Assembly (NCBI GenBank): GCA_001184205.1
Contig: LBMP01000003.1
Span: 124,001 to 188,000 of the forward strand
Direction: 5' to 3'
DNA from: Desulfocarbo indianensis
GTDB lineage: Bacteria > Desulfobacterota > Desulfarculia > Desulfarculales > Desulfarculaceae
DNA length: 64,000 nucleotides
Shown piece after piece: positions 55,322 to 63,712 of this stretch. A model generated the notes under the pieces. That model saw nothing but the letters and a program-made list of their open reading frames with translations, ran no database searches and was not told the origin of the DNA. Both the position numbers and the translations under genes were made by a program. The stretch's first letter is position 1. Every line of letters begins with the position of its first letter.

Positions 55322-56638
55322 CTAGTATTCGATCTCCGGCATCCAGTCGACGAGGAGGTCCGCCAGGTCCTCTCCCAAATACTCGCGCTCGTTGCGGCCC
55401 AGCACGCCCAGGGACAAGCAGATCAGGGTCCACAAATGCACCACCGGGAAATTAGCTCCGAAGTGTTCGGAGAGGTCGTGAATCTGGGAGTGGCAGTTGT
55501 GGCAAGGGGCGATGCAGTAGTCCGCGCCGGTTTCGATTATCTGATCGTATTTCTTCTTGCCGTAGGCGCGGCGCTCATCCGCGTAGCCGGATTGCAGATA
55601 GCCGCCGCCGCCGCCGCAGCAATAGTTGTTGGACCTGTTGGGATACATGTCGACGAAGTTCTCTTCGCCGACCACCTTTTTGACCACGAAGCGCAAGTCT
55701 TCGGCCACGGGGTCGCCGAAGCTCTTGCGGACCAGCTGGCAGGGATCTTGTACGGTGAATTTGACGCCAAGCTCTTTGTTCCAATCGGAGTTGACCGGCA
55801 AACGGCCTTCCCTGATCCACCTGGCGTAGCAACGGATGATGCTCTCGATTTCGAACTTGTGCTCGATGTTGTACTTTTGCAGTCCGGACCGGACCGCGAA
55901 CAGCTCGTGGCCTCACTCCGTGTTTAGCCAGTATTGGCACCCCAGATCATCCACGGCCTTGGCCTTGGTCCTCACGATGTGCTCCCAGGACTCGTCATCG
56001 GCCAGGAACATGCAGTAGTTCTCCGCGGCCCAGCCTTTGGTGCCGTAGGTCCAATCCGCGCCCACGATGTGCAGTATCTTCCAGAGCGGCACCATCTCGT
56101 CGGGCTCGGTCATGGGCTCGCGGGAGTTCTGGTTCAGGAAATATTTGGCGCCCTCTTTGTTGATGGGGGCTTGCAGATTCTCGAAGCCGGGCTGGGTCTC
56201 GCGGACCTCCTCCAGCACGTCCTCCACCACGAACTTGAAGTCTTCCTCGCTGGCGCCCATGGCGCTGCAGGTGTCGCTCTTGAGCGCCATATTGCAAGAG
56301 CCCAGGATGCCCTTGGGCCTTTGATCGCGGGGGGTGAGCTGGCGCGCCAGGAACACCATGCGGGGAATGTCCACCTGCATGGGGCAGGCATGGATGCAGC
56401 GCTGGCACATGCTGCACATCCACACCCAGGGGGTGGTGGCGATTTCCTCGTCCAAGCCCAGGGCCACCATGCGCACGAACTTGCGCGGGTCCATATCGTG
56501 CAAGCCCGAGGCCGGGCAGCCGCCGCTACAAGTTCCGCAGGTGAAACAGTTTTCCAGATTGCCCCCGGGAAGAAGTTCTTTGACCTTCTTCCTGAATTCG
56601 CTCTGGGTTATTTTTAAGGTTAAGGCTTCGTCCGCCAT
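55322..56638 (-). CDS. Fused HdrC-HdrB-like protein with predicted selenocysteine
   Basis: A 438-residue protein read through an in-frame TGA at 55915-55913 (residue 242). HdrC-like part: two [4Fe-4S] sites, CFTCGTCSGGCP (Cys31-41) and CSMCQRCIHACP (Cys75-85). HdrB/D-like part: LNTE-Sec-GHELFAVRSG, where the family has ECGH, then a full CCG motif (QDPCQLV, YCCGGGGGY, CHNCHSQ). Without read-through, both halves would be truncated, yet both are well conserved. A SECIS-like hairpin follows (55879-55897). ATG 56638 has GGAGG eight bases upstream. It probably supplies the disulfide-reducing end of the Flx-HdrA complex encoded just upstream, in its own transcription unit. Confidence 0.9.
55879..55915 (-). 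promoter_or_regulatory. UGA codon and SECIS-like hairpin in hdrCB
   Basis: TGA (55915-55913); 15 nt later a 7-bp stem GCGGTCC/GGACTGC (one G-U pair) closes a 5-nt loop GGTCC. The GGU loop start and spacing match bacterial SelB-binding SECIS elements such as E. coli fdhF. Confidence 0.85.
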
Positions 56639-56691
56639 GGGATATTCCTCCGGCATGGTTAAAAGGCATGCTTCAATGACATAGCCATCAA

Positions 56692-56720
56692 AATATATAA
56701 TATCACTGCTTGAGGCACAA
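56692..56720 (-). promoter_or_regulatory. Predicted promoter of hdrCB
   Basis: On the minus strand TTGTGC (56720-56715), 17-bp spacer, TATATT (56697-56692). Confidence 0.5.
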
Positions 56721-56740
56721 GTGGCTTTTTGCACTAACGG

Positions 56741-56763
56741 CCTATTTGTCTATACCAAATAGG
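56741..56763. promoter_or_regulatory. Inverted repeat upstream of the hdrCB promoter
   Basis: CCTATTTG, 7 nt, CAAATAGG: perfect 8-bp arms, 20 bp upstream of the -35 box. The half-site TATTTG recurs at 63550-63566 before hdrA-2. The plus strand also shows seven T behind it, but there is no rightward gene to terminate. Confidence 0.5.
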
Positions 56764-56910
56764 TTTTTTTCAAGGCTCCGTCAATAGCCTGTGACGCGTC
56801 TCTCCCCCGCCGCTTTTACCCTAGCGTTTCAAGCGCAGATTAGCGGCCGCGGGATGAGATTACGGAAAACCAACCAACAGGGTTCAGGCAGCGGGCATGC
56901 TGCCAGCTTA

Positions 56911-56967
56911 TAAAAGAGCGGCGTGGGCCTGGCCGGGCTGGTCCCGTCCAGCGAATCCCACGCCGCT
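56911..56967 (-). terminator. Terminator of the hdrA-flxDCBA unit
   Basis: On the minus strand AGCGGCGTGGG and CCCACGCCGCT form an 11-bp stem with a 29-nt loop arm, followed by CTTTTAT. Confidence 0.75.
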
Positions 56968-57022
56968 TTAAACGCCGATCACTATTGTCCAGGCGGGGCC
57001 CAAAGCCCCCCACCGCCAACCG

Positions 57023-57862
57023 CTAGTATTCAGCCGGCAGCTTGTCCAATTGGGCCTTGGTGAACACCGGGCCGTCCTTGCACACGTATTCCGGCCCCAC
57101 GTTGCAGCGGCCGCAGATGCCGATGCCGCACTTCATGCGGTTCTCCAGGCTCATCACGATCTGCTCCGGCTGCCAGCCCAGCTTGTCGAACACCGGCTGG
57201 GTGAAGCGGATCATGACCGGCGGCCCGCAGATCAGGGCCACCGCGTTGTCCGGCTTGGGCGCCACCTGCTCGCAGATGGTGGGCACGAACCCCACCAGGC
57301 CGTCCCAGCCGGGGGCCTCGCGGTCGATGGTTATGTGGCAGTCGATGTCGTCGCGCTTCTGCCACTCGCGCCACTGGTCCTCATACAGCAGGAGGCCCGG
57401 GGTGCGCGCGCCGTAGATGAAATCGATCTTGCCGTATTTGGCGCGGTTGTCCGGATGCAGCATCCAGGTGACCGTGGAGCGCAGGGTGGTGACCGCGAAA
57501 CCGCCGGCCACGATGACCACGTTCTTGCCCTCCATCTCCTTGAGCGGATAGGAGTTGCCCAAGGGGCCGCGCACGCCCATGACGTCGCCTTCGGCCATGT
57601 TGTGCAGCTTCTTGGTGACGTGGCCCACCTTGTTCACGGTAAAGAGCAAGGTGTCGCCCTCGGTGGGGCTGGAGGCGATGCCGATGGGAATCTCGCCAAA
57701 GCCGCTCACCGAAAGCTCGGCGAACTGCCCCGGCGTATAATCGAAAGCCTTGGCGTCTGCCGGGTTCAAGAAGTCCAGCCAGAACGACTTGAGCTGCTTG
57801 TCCTCGGTCTCCACCAACGCCTTGGTGATTTTCACCGGATAAGGGACGTAGGGGTTTTTCAT
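57023..57862 (-). CDS. flxA: FlxA-like FAD/NAD(P)H-binding oxidoreductase subunit
   Basis: A 279-residue protein of the ferredoxin-NAD(P) reductase type, like HydG/AsrB/PyrK. FAD domain: YTPGQFAELSVSG and PIGIASSP; nucleotide domain: VVIVAGGFAVTTLRST and DFIYGARTPGLLLY; the C-terminal [2Fe-2S] site is CGIGICGRCNVGPEYVC. It is expected to oxidise NADH or NADPH and feed electrons to FlxBC and HdrA. ATG 57862 has an AGAGGTG site. It is the last gene of hdrA-flxDCBA before the terminator. Confidence 0.92.
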   Translation of the reverse strand: MKNPYVPYPVKITKALVETEDKQLKSFWLDFLNPADAKAFDYTPGQFAELSVSGFGEIPIGIASSPTEGDTLLFTVNKVGHVTKKLHNMAEGDVMGVRGPLGNSYPLKEMEGKNVVIVAGGFAVTTLRSTVTWMLHPDNRAKYGKIDFIYGARTPGLLLYEDQWREWQKRDDIDCHITIDREAPGWDGLVGFVPTICEQVAPKPDNAVALICGPPVMIRFTQPVFDKLGWQPEQIVMSLENRMKCGIGICGRCNVGPEYVCKDGPVFTKAQLDKLPAEY

Positions 57863-57981
57863 GTTTTCACCTCTTTCGGCGGGGGAAGTCAGCCTTGCTT
57901 TTCTCCCCCGTACCCCCTTTTAGATTTGCCGGGTGGGGCGCCGGGCGCTTCAGGCGAGCCCCGGCTTCAAACTCCCCGCCC

Positions 57982-59010
57982 TCAAGCGTTCATGCTGTTG
58001 ACAACCTCGCGCACGTCGATATTGACCGGGCAAAGCTGCACGCAGCGTCCGCAGCCCACGCAGCCGATCTCGCCGCCGCGCTTGAGCGGAATATATTTGA
58101 ACTTGTGCATGAAGCGCTGGCGCACCCGCTCCTTTTTGCCGTGGCGGGGGTTGTGGCCGGTGCCGTGCACCGTGAACAGCCAGCTCATGCAGTAATCCCA
58201 GTTGCGCACCCTCCGGCCGGCCTCGCCCTGGACTTCGTCCTGGATGTCGAAGCAATGGCAGGTGGGGCAGCAGAAGGTGCAGGTGCCGCAGTTCAGGCAG
58301 GACTCATGCACCCGGTCCCACATGGGCAGGTTGAAGAGATCCAGCACCTCGGCGCCGCTGATCTTGTCCGTGCCCACGCCCTGGGTTATGGAATCCTCGG
58401 CCGCTTTTTTCAGTTCCGCGGCCTTGGCCGCGTCATCCGCCGCCGCCTCGGGCAGGGCGCTCAGGGCCTTGGCGCCCTTGTCGCTGATGGGCCGGGCCAG
58501 AAGCTTGTCGCCCAAATCCACCAGGAGCACGTCCAGGCCGGCCTCGTTGTGGGGGCCGCAGCCCACCGTGGTACAGAAGCAGGTGGGACAGGGATCGTTG
58601 CAGGCCAGGCCGATGAGCAGGGTCTTTTCGCGCTTGTCGCGCCAGTAGACGTCGTTGGTCATCTCGTCCTGGCAGAAGATCATGTCCAGCACGCCGAAGG
58701 CCTTGGCGTCGCAGGGCCGGATGTTGAGGAGCGCGCGCTCCTTTGCCAGCTCCGGCTCGGCCTGCATGATCATGCCGTCCTCGGCCTTGGGGTCGTTCTT
58801 GAAGTGCATCATGCACTCGGTCTGGGGGAAGAAAAAGTCCTTGGGCGACATCTCGGTGTTGGAAAACTCCCAAACAATGTCATCGGCCTTTTCCAGGGGA
58901 GCCCAGACCAGCCTATCGTTGTCAAGCTTGGGGGCGAAGACGTCCTTGTCTTTCTGCAAGGCCGCTATGAACTCCGCCAGCTTGTCTTTGGCCAGTATCT
59001 TGTCAGCCAT
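57982..59010 (-). CDS. flxB: FlxB-like iron-sulfur subunit (AsrA/HydB type)
   Basis: A 342-residue protein. The N-terminal part (VWAPLEKADDIVWEF, then SPKDFFFPQTE) is that of anaerobic sulfite reductase A/sulfhydrogenase beta subunits; the CNDPCPTCFCTT and CLNCGTCTFCCPTCHC segments and a second ferredoxin site CVGCGRCVQLCPVN carry iron-sulfur clusters. ATG 59010 (MADKILAKDKL) has GAGG upstream; the open frame before it lacks family character. It relays electrons between FlxA and FlxC/D. Confidence 0.92.
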   Translation of the reverse strand: MADKILAKDKLAEFIAALQKDKDVFAPKLDNDRLVWAPLEKADDIVWEFSNTEMSPKDFFFPQTECMMHFKNDPKAEDGMIMQAEPELAKERALLNIRPCDAKAFGVLDMIFCQDEMTNDVYWRDKREKTLLIGLACNDPCPTCFCTTVGCGPHNEAGLDVLLVDLGDKLLARPISDKGAKALSALPEAAADDAAKAAELKKAAEDSITQGVGTDKISGAEVLDLFNLPMWDRVHESCLNCGTCTFCCPTCHCFDIQDEVQGEAGRRVRNWDYCMSWLFTVHGTGHNPRHGKKERVRQRFMHKFKYIPLKRGGEIGCVGCGRCVQLCPVNIDVREVVNSMNA

Positions 59011-59059
59011 GGTAGCTATCCTCGGATATGGTTTGCGCTCATGTCCGCCGCGGGCCTTT

Positions 59060-60031
59060 TTATTTGATGAACTCCTGAGGGTCATCCGGCCGGTAGACGC
59101 TCATGGGCGGCTTGCTTTCCAGGTCCATGCCGGCCTGATAGCCGTACATTTCACGGATGTCCTTCTCGATCTTGCTGGTGAGCCGGCGCACCTTGATGCC
59201 CATGGGACAAGCGCTTTCGCAGGCCCCGCAATCGGTGCAGCGGCCCGCGCAGTGGAAGGCCCGCAAGACGTGATAGGTCAGCACGTCGGATTCGTCCTGT
59301 GTCTTGCCGCACCACTGGGGCTGGGCCTCGTCCACGAAACAGACGTGGCAATAGCACAGGGGACAGGCGTCGCGGCAGGCGTAGCAGCGGATGCAGGTCT
59401 GGTAGTTCTCGGCGAACTCCGCCCAGCGATCATCGGCCTGAAGCTTTTCCCAGGGCGCGGACACCTTGTCGATGTTGCCGCCGTGGGTGGGCTCGGTTTC
59501 CGCGCCGATCAGCTCATCCACGATCACCGGGTTGCGCTGCACGCAGGTGTAACAGTTGTCGCGCATGACCTTCTTGCGGGGCACGCGCTCCTCGAAACCC
59601 TTGCCTTTGACGATTAAATCCTCGCCGTCCTCGCTGACCTCGGTGATGACCTTCTCGGCCCCCACCTCGGCCTGGACCTTGCGGCGGTCCAACATGCCCG
59701 GGCTGGGCACGCCGATGACGAACACCTGCTCGCGCGATATTTGGTTTTCTTTGATCAGACCCACGATGTTCCTGCTCACGCAACCCTGGGCCACCACGGC
59801 CACCTTGCCGGCCTCGCCCAAATCGCGGCGGACCAGGAAATTAGCCAGGTTGTTGCAGCAGAAACTGGTCCAGGTAAGCCGTTCGGCCTCCTCGGGGGTG
59901 TAGGCGAAGAAAGGGCGTTCGCGCATGGGCACGGTGCCCTTCTCGAAGCCGATCACGCAGCTAACCTTACCCTCCGACAAGAGCTTCTTGGCGACCTCCT
60001 GAATCTTTTGGGCCACCTCTTGGTTTTCCAT
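59060..60031 (-). CDS. flxC: FlxC-like iron-sulfur subunit
   Basis: A 323-residue protein. The N-terminal part (about 1-150) has CCNNLANFLVRRD, VVAQGCVSRNIVGL and a glycine-rich end, similar to the N-terminal domain of F420-reducing hydrogenase beta-like proteins. The C-terminal part has CIRCYACRDACPLCYCHVC and CTDCGACESACPMG, two [4Fe-4S] sites. Its start codon overlaps the flxD stop by one base, so translation is coupled. The match to FlxC rests on gene order and remembered sequence pattern. Confidence 0.85.
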   Translation of the reverse strand: MENQEVAQKIQEVAKKLLSEGKVSCVIGFEKGTVPMRERPFFAYTPEEAERLTWTSFCCNNLANFLVRRDLGEAGKVAVVAQGCVSRNIVGLIKENQISREQVFVIGVPSPGMLDRRKVQAEVGAEKVITEVSEDGEDLIVKGKGFEERVPRKKVMRDNCYTCVQRNPVIVDELIGAETEPTHGGNIDKVSAPWEKLQADDRWAEFAENYQTCIRCYACRDACPLCYCHVCFVDEAQPQWCGKTQDESDVLTYHVLRAFHCAGRCTDCGACESACPMGIKVRRLTSKIEKDIREMYGYQAGMDLESKPPMSVYRPDDPQEFIK

Positions 60032-60471
60032 CAGGCCACCTTCCGGATGTCTTTGATCATGTGCTGCGCCGGACCCAGGGCCCTCACCGCCTCGCAGACT
60101 TGAGTGGCGGTCTTTTGGAATTTTTCGGCCTCGGCCGAGGAAATCCAGCTGAAATGCAGCCGATCAGGTTCTATGCCAACATACTCCAGGATATTCTTCA
60201 TGACGGCGAACCGCCGCCGAGCGAACATGTTGCCAGCGATGTAGTGGCAGTCGCCCGGGTGTCACCCACTCACCCACACGCCGTCCACTCCTTTGCGGAA
60301 GGCCTGCAGGATGAATTTGGGGCTCATGCGGCCGGTGCAAGGGATTCTTATGGTCTGCACCAGGGGCGGATACTGAAGGCGGCTGACGCCGGCCAGATCC
60401 GCCGCGCCGTAGGAGCACCAGTTGCACAGAAACGCGGCGATCCTCGGCTGGAAGTTGCTAGTGTCGCTCAT
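60031..60471 (-). CDS. flxD: FlxD (MvhD-type) subunit with predicted selenocysteine
   Basis: A 146-residue MvhD-family protein read through an in-frame TGA at 60264-60262 (residue 70). It starts with CNWCSYGAADLAG and continues VWVSG-Sec-HPGDCHYIAGN; the paralogue at 12904-13671 has GGCHLDDCHYITHGN, so Sec stands exactly at a conserved Cys. The downstream half is conserved (FAVMKNILEYVGIEPDRLHF), which argues against a broken gene. MvhD passes electrons to HdrA; selenocysteine is known at the same kind of site in VhuD of methanogens. It lies between hdrA-2 and flxC. Confidence 0.9.
60231..60264 (-). promoter_or_regulatory. UGA codon and SECIS-like hairpin in flxD
   Basis: TGA (60264-60262); 12 nt later TGCCA (60249-60245) pairs with TGGCA (60235-60231) around a 9-nt loop. 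The stem is shorter and the loop lacks the GGU start, so this is the weakest of the three elements. Confidence 0.6.
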
Positions 60472-60510
60472 GGTTATAACCCTGTTCTCTATCCTTATGG
60501 TTATAGGCCC

Positions 60511-63500
60511 CTATAAAAGGGCCTCGATCTGCGCCATAACGTCCTGGGTGGTGAAGCCCTTCAGGTTGGGCGCGCCCGAGCGGCAGGAAGCCACGCAGGT
60601 TCCGCATCCCTTGCAAAGGGCCTCGTTGACCACCGCCAGGCCTTTTTCATCCTCGCTGATGGCCTGGTAGGGGCACACCGTCCAGCACACGCCGCAGCCC
60701 ACGCACTTGCTCTGGTCTATCACGGCCACGGTGCCGGAAAGGTACATCTCCTTGCGGCTCAGCACGGTCACCGCGCGGCTAACCGCGGCTTGCGCCTGGG
60801 CCACCGCCTCCTCGATGGGCTTGGGATAATGGGCCAGGCCGCACATGAACACGCCGTCGGTGGCGAAATCCACCGGGCGCAATTTCTGGTGGGCCTCCAG
60901 GAACCAGCCGTCCTCGTCCAGGGGCACCTTGAACATCTGGGCCAGATCCTCGGCCCGGTGGCTCACGATGGCGCTGGCCAGGCCCACCACGTCCGCCTCG
61001 ATGACGATATCCCGGCCCAGCACGTGGTCGGTGGCGGTGACTATAAGCTTGTCGCCCTCCGCCGCCACCCTGGGCTTGTTCTCCACGTCGTAACGCATGA
61101 ACAAAACGCCCTTGGAGCGGGCTTCCTTGTAGAGCAGCTCACGCTCGCCAAAGGTGCGCATGTCGCGGTAGAGGATCACCACCTGGGCGTCCGGGTTGTG
61201 GTCCTTGATATGGATGGCGCTTTCCACCGAGTGGGTGCAGCACACCTTGGAGCAATAGGGCCGCTCGGGCTCGCGGCTGCCCACGCACTGGATGAACACG
61301 GCGTTCTTGATCCGGGCCGGGTCCAGCTCGCCGTTCATGAAGGCCGCATCCATCTCCAGGTGGGTCATCACCTTGGGATGCTGGCCATAGGCGTATTCCG
61401 CGGGCTTGTACTCGCTGGCCCCGATGGCGATGATGGTCACCCCGTGCTCGATGGTTTTTTCCGCCCCGTCGGCGGCCAGGGTGGTCTTGAAATTGCCCAC
61501 GAAGCCGTCCACGTCCTTGATGGCGGCGCCCAGGTGAATCTGCAACCCGTCCTGGGCCTCCAGCTTGGCCGTGAGGTCCTTTAGGTAGGAAGCCACGTCC
61601 TCGCCCTGGGCGGTGCTGCGGATCAGGCGGGCGTTGCCGCCCAGTTGGGTGTCGCGCTCCAGCAGATGGGTCTCGAAGCCCTGCTGGGCCAGGTTCAGGG
61701 CCGCGTTCATGCCGGCGATGCCGCCGCCGATGACCAGGGCCGCGGGATTCACCGAAAGCCGCACCTCCTGCAGGGGCTGCAAAAGGGCCGCCTTGGCAAT
61801 GGCCATGCGCACCAGGTCCTTGGCCTTTTCCGTGGCCTTTTCCGGCTCGCCGGCGTGCACCCAGGAATCCTGGTTGCGGATGTTGGCCATGTCGAAGAGG
61901 TACTTGTTCAGGCCGGCCGCCTGCAGGGTCTCCTGGAACAGGGGCTCGTGGGTGCGCGGGGTGCAGGCCGCCACCACCACCCGGTTGAGGTTCTGCTCCT
62001 TGATGACCTCGGCCATCTTGTCCTGGGTGTCCTGGGAGCAGGTGAACAGGTTATTGGTCACAAAGGAGACATAGGGCAGCGAGCGGGCGTATTCGGCCAC
62101 CGCCTCCACGTCCACCACGCCGGCGATGTTGATGCCGCAGGAGCAGACGAAGACGCCGATGCGCGGCGTGTCGCCGGCCACGTCCAGGGCCTTGGGCACT
62201 TCCTTGTGTTTCACCAGGCTGCCCCGGGCGGCGCTAAGCTTGCCCGCCGCCGCGCAGGCCGCGGCCGAGGCTTCCATCACCGAGTAGGGGATGTCCTTGG
62301 GCCCGTTGAGGGCGCCGCAAACGTAGATGCCCGGCCGGCTGGTGGCCACCGGAGAGAAGGAGTCGCTGGCCGTGAACGCGCTGGAGGTAAGCTCGATGTC
62401 CAGCTTCTTGGCCAGCTCGATGGTTTCCGGAGCCACTTCCAGGCCATGGCTAAGGACCACCATGTCGTACTCGTCGATCTTGATCTCGCCCTTTTCCGTG
62501 GCGTATTCGATGCGCAGGCCCTTGTCGGGCTTTTCGGCGATGGTGTGCACCCGGGAGCGGATGAACTCCACGCCCTGCTTCTTGGCCTTTTCGTAGTAGC
62601 GCTCGAAGTCCTTGCCGGTGGTGCGCATATCCATGAAGAATATGGAAACGTCCAAGCCGCCGTGGGCGTGCTCCATGGCGATGGTGGCTTCCTTCAGGGC
62701 GTACATGCAGCACACGCTGGAACAGTAGGGGTGGTCGCAGGTGTTCATGTCGCGCGAGCCCACGCACTGCAGGAAGGCGATGCGCTTGGGAGCGGCCTCG
62801 TCGCCGGGCCGCACCAAATGGCCCATCCAGGGTCCGCTGGCGGCTAAAATGCGCTCGAACTCCAAGGCGGTGACCACGTTGGGGAAGCGCGCGTATTCGT
62901 AGGCGCTGTAGCCGGTGGGGTCAAAGGCCTTGAAACCGGCCGAGACGATCACCGAACCCACCTGCATTTCGCGCTCGACCTCCTTCTGCTCGAAATCCAC
63001 CGCGCCGGTGGGGCAGAACTTTTCGCAGGCCTTGCACTTGCCTTTTTGCAGGTAGATGCAGTTGGGCTCGTCTATGGCGTATTTCAATGGCACTGCCTGG
63101 GCGTATTGCACGTAAGCCGCCTTACGCTTGTCCAATTTCTCGTTGTATTCGTTGGGGACCTTCTTGGGGCACTTTTCCGCGCAAGCGCCGCAAGCGATAC
63201 ATTTGGCCATGTCGATGTAACGCGGATGCGAAACGACCTTGACCTTGAAATCCCCTTCCTCACCCTGGATATCCACCACTTCCGACTTGGTCAGAAGCTC
63301 GATGTTTATATGCCGGCCGACCTCGACCAGTTTGGGCGAGATGATTCACATCGCGCAGTCATTGGTGGGGAAGGTCTTGTCCAACTGGGACATGACGCCA
63401 CCAATGGCCGGGCTCTTTTCCACTAGATAGACATAGTACCCGGAGTCGGCCAGGTCCAAAGCGGCTTGCATGCCCGCTATGCCGCCTCCGACCACCATCA

Positions 63501-63531
63501 CCGCGCCGGTAACCTTGTTGCTTGCAGTCAT
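60511..63531 (-). CDS. hdrA: HdrA-like FAD/iron-sulfur protein with predicted selenocysteine
   Basis: A 1006-residue protein read through an in-frame TGA at 63348-63346 (residue 62). The context is TFPTNDCAM[11 protein letters not shown]; hdrA-1 has TFPSNDCSMCIESPKFVE, so Sec replaces a Cys of the HdrA signature. FAD motifs are VGGGIAGM (about 15) and VIGGGIAGM (about 590); ferredoxin sites are [21 protein letters not shown] and, at the C-terminus, [12 protein letters not shown] with [11 protein letters not shown]. The start at ATG 63531 follows GAGGAG. Downstream flxD-flxC-flxB-flxA make this the flavin core of an Flx-Hdr electron-bifurcating complex. Sec in HdrA is known in methanogens and some Deltaproteobacteria. 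Confidence 0.95.
63313..63348 (-). promoter_or_regulatory. UGA codon and SECIS-like hairpin in hdrA-2
   Basis: TGA (63348-63346); 15 nt later CTGGTC (63330-63325) pairs with GGCCGG (63318-63313) around the 6-nt loop GAGGTC. Loop sequence and distance match the E. coli fdhF element (AGGUCU). Confidence 0.85.
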
Positions 63532-63549
63532 GGCGCTCCTCGCGCAAGT

Positions 63550-63566
63550 TATTTGTTTAACAAATA
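63550..63566. promoter_or_regulatory. Palindrome in the hdrA-2 leader, possible operator
   Basis: TATTTGTT, one T, AACAAATA: perfect 8-bp arms, between the promoter at 63615-63641 and the start codon, a position suited to a repressor. Half-sites resemble those at 56741-56763. Confidence 0.5.
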
Positions 63567-63614
63567 CAACAGGACGCTTTCCGCATCCGTTGTCCGGTTT
63601 ACAGGTCCCTACCT

Positions 63615-63641
63615 TGTATACTCACATAAATACGATGTCAA
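63615..63641 (-). promoter_or_regulatory. Predicted promoter of hdrA-flxDCBA
   Basis: On the minus strand a consensus TTGACA (63641-63636) and TATACA (63620-63615). The spacer is only 15 bp, which suggests a weak or activated promoter. Confidence 0.45.
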
Positions 63642-63712
63642 GCGGGCTATGGCCGCGGCCCAAGCCCCATGAGGCCAATGGCCAACCAGGGCCATGGCCT
63701 TGGTTCCATTAA

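Larger units (their letters stand above)
56639..57022. other. Region between flxA and hdrCB
   Basis: 384 bp without a gene. It holds the hdrCB promoter (56692-56720), the inverted repeat at 56741-56763 and the flxA terminator (56911-56967). Confidence 0.7.

Noticed and set aside
56741-56770. Inverted repeat plus T run as a rightward terminator
   Set aside because: No rightward gene ends before it; it lies upstream of a leftward promoter, so an operator is more likely, though not proven.
55913-63348. Three in-frame TGA codons as true stops, making hdrA-2, flxD and hdrCB split pseudogenes
   Set aside because: Both sides of each TGA are conserved, all three replace Cys at family positions, two paralogues in the window show the Cys, and hairpins follow at the right distance.
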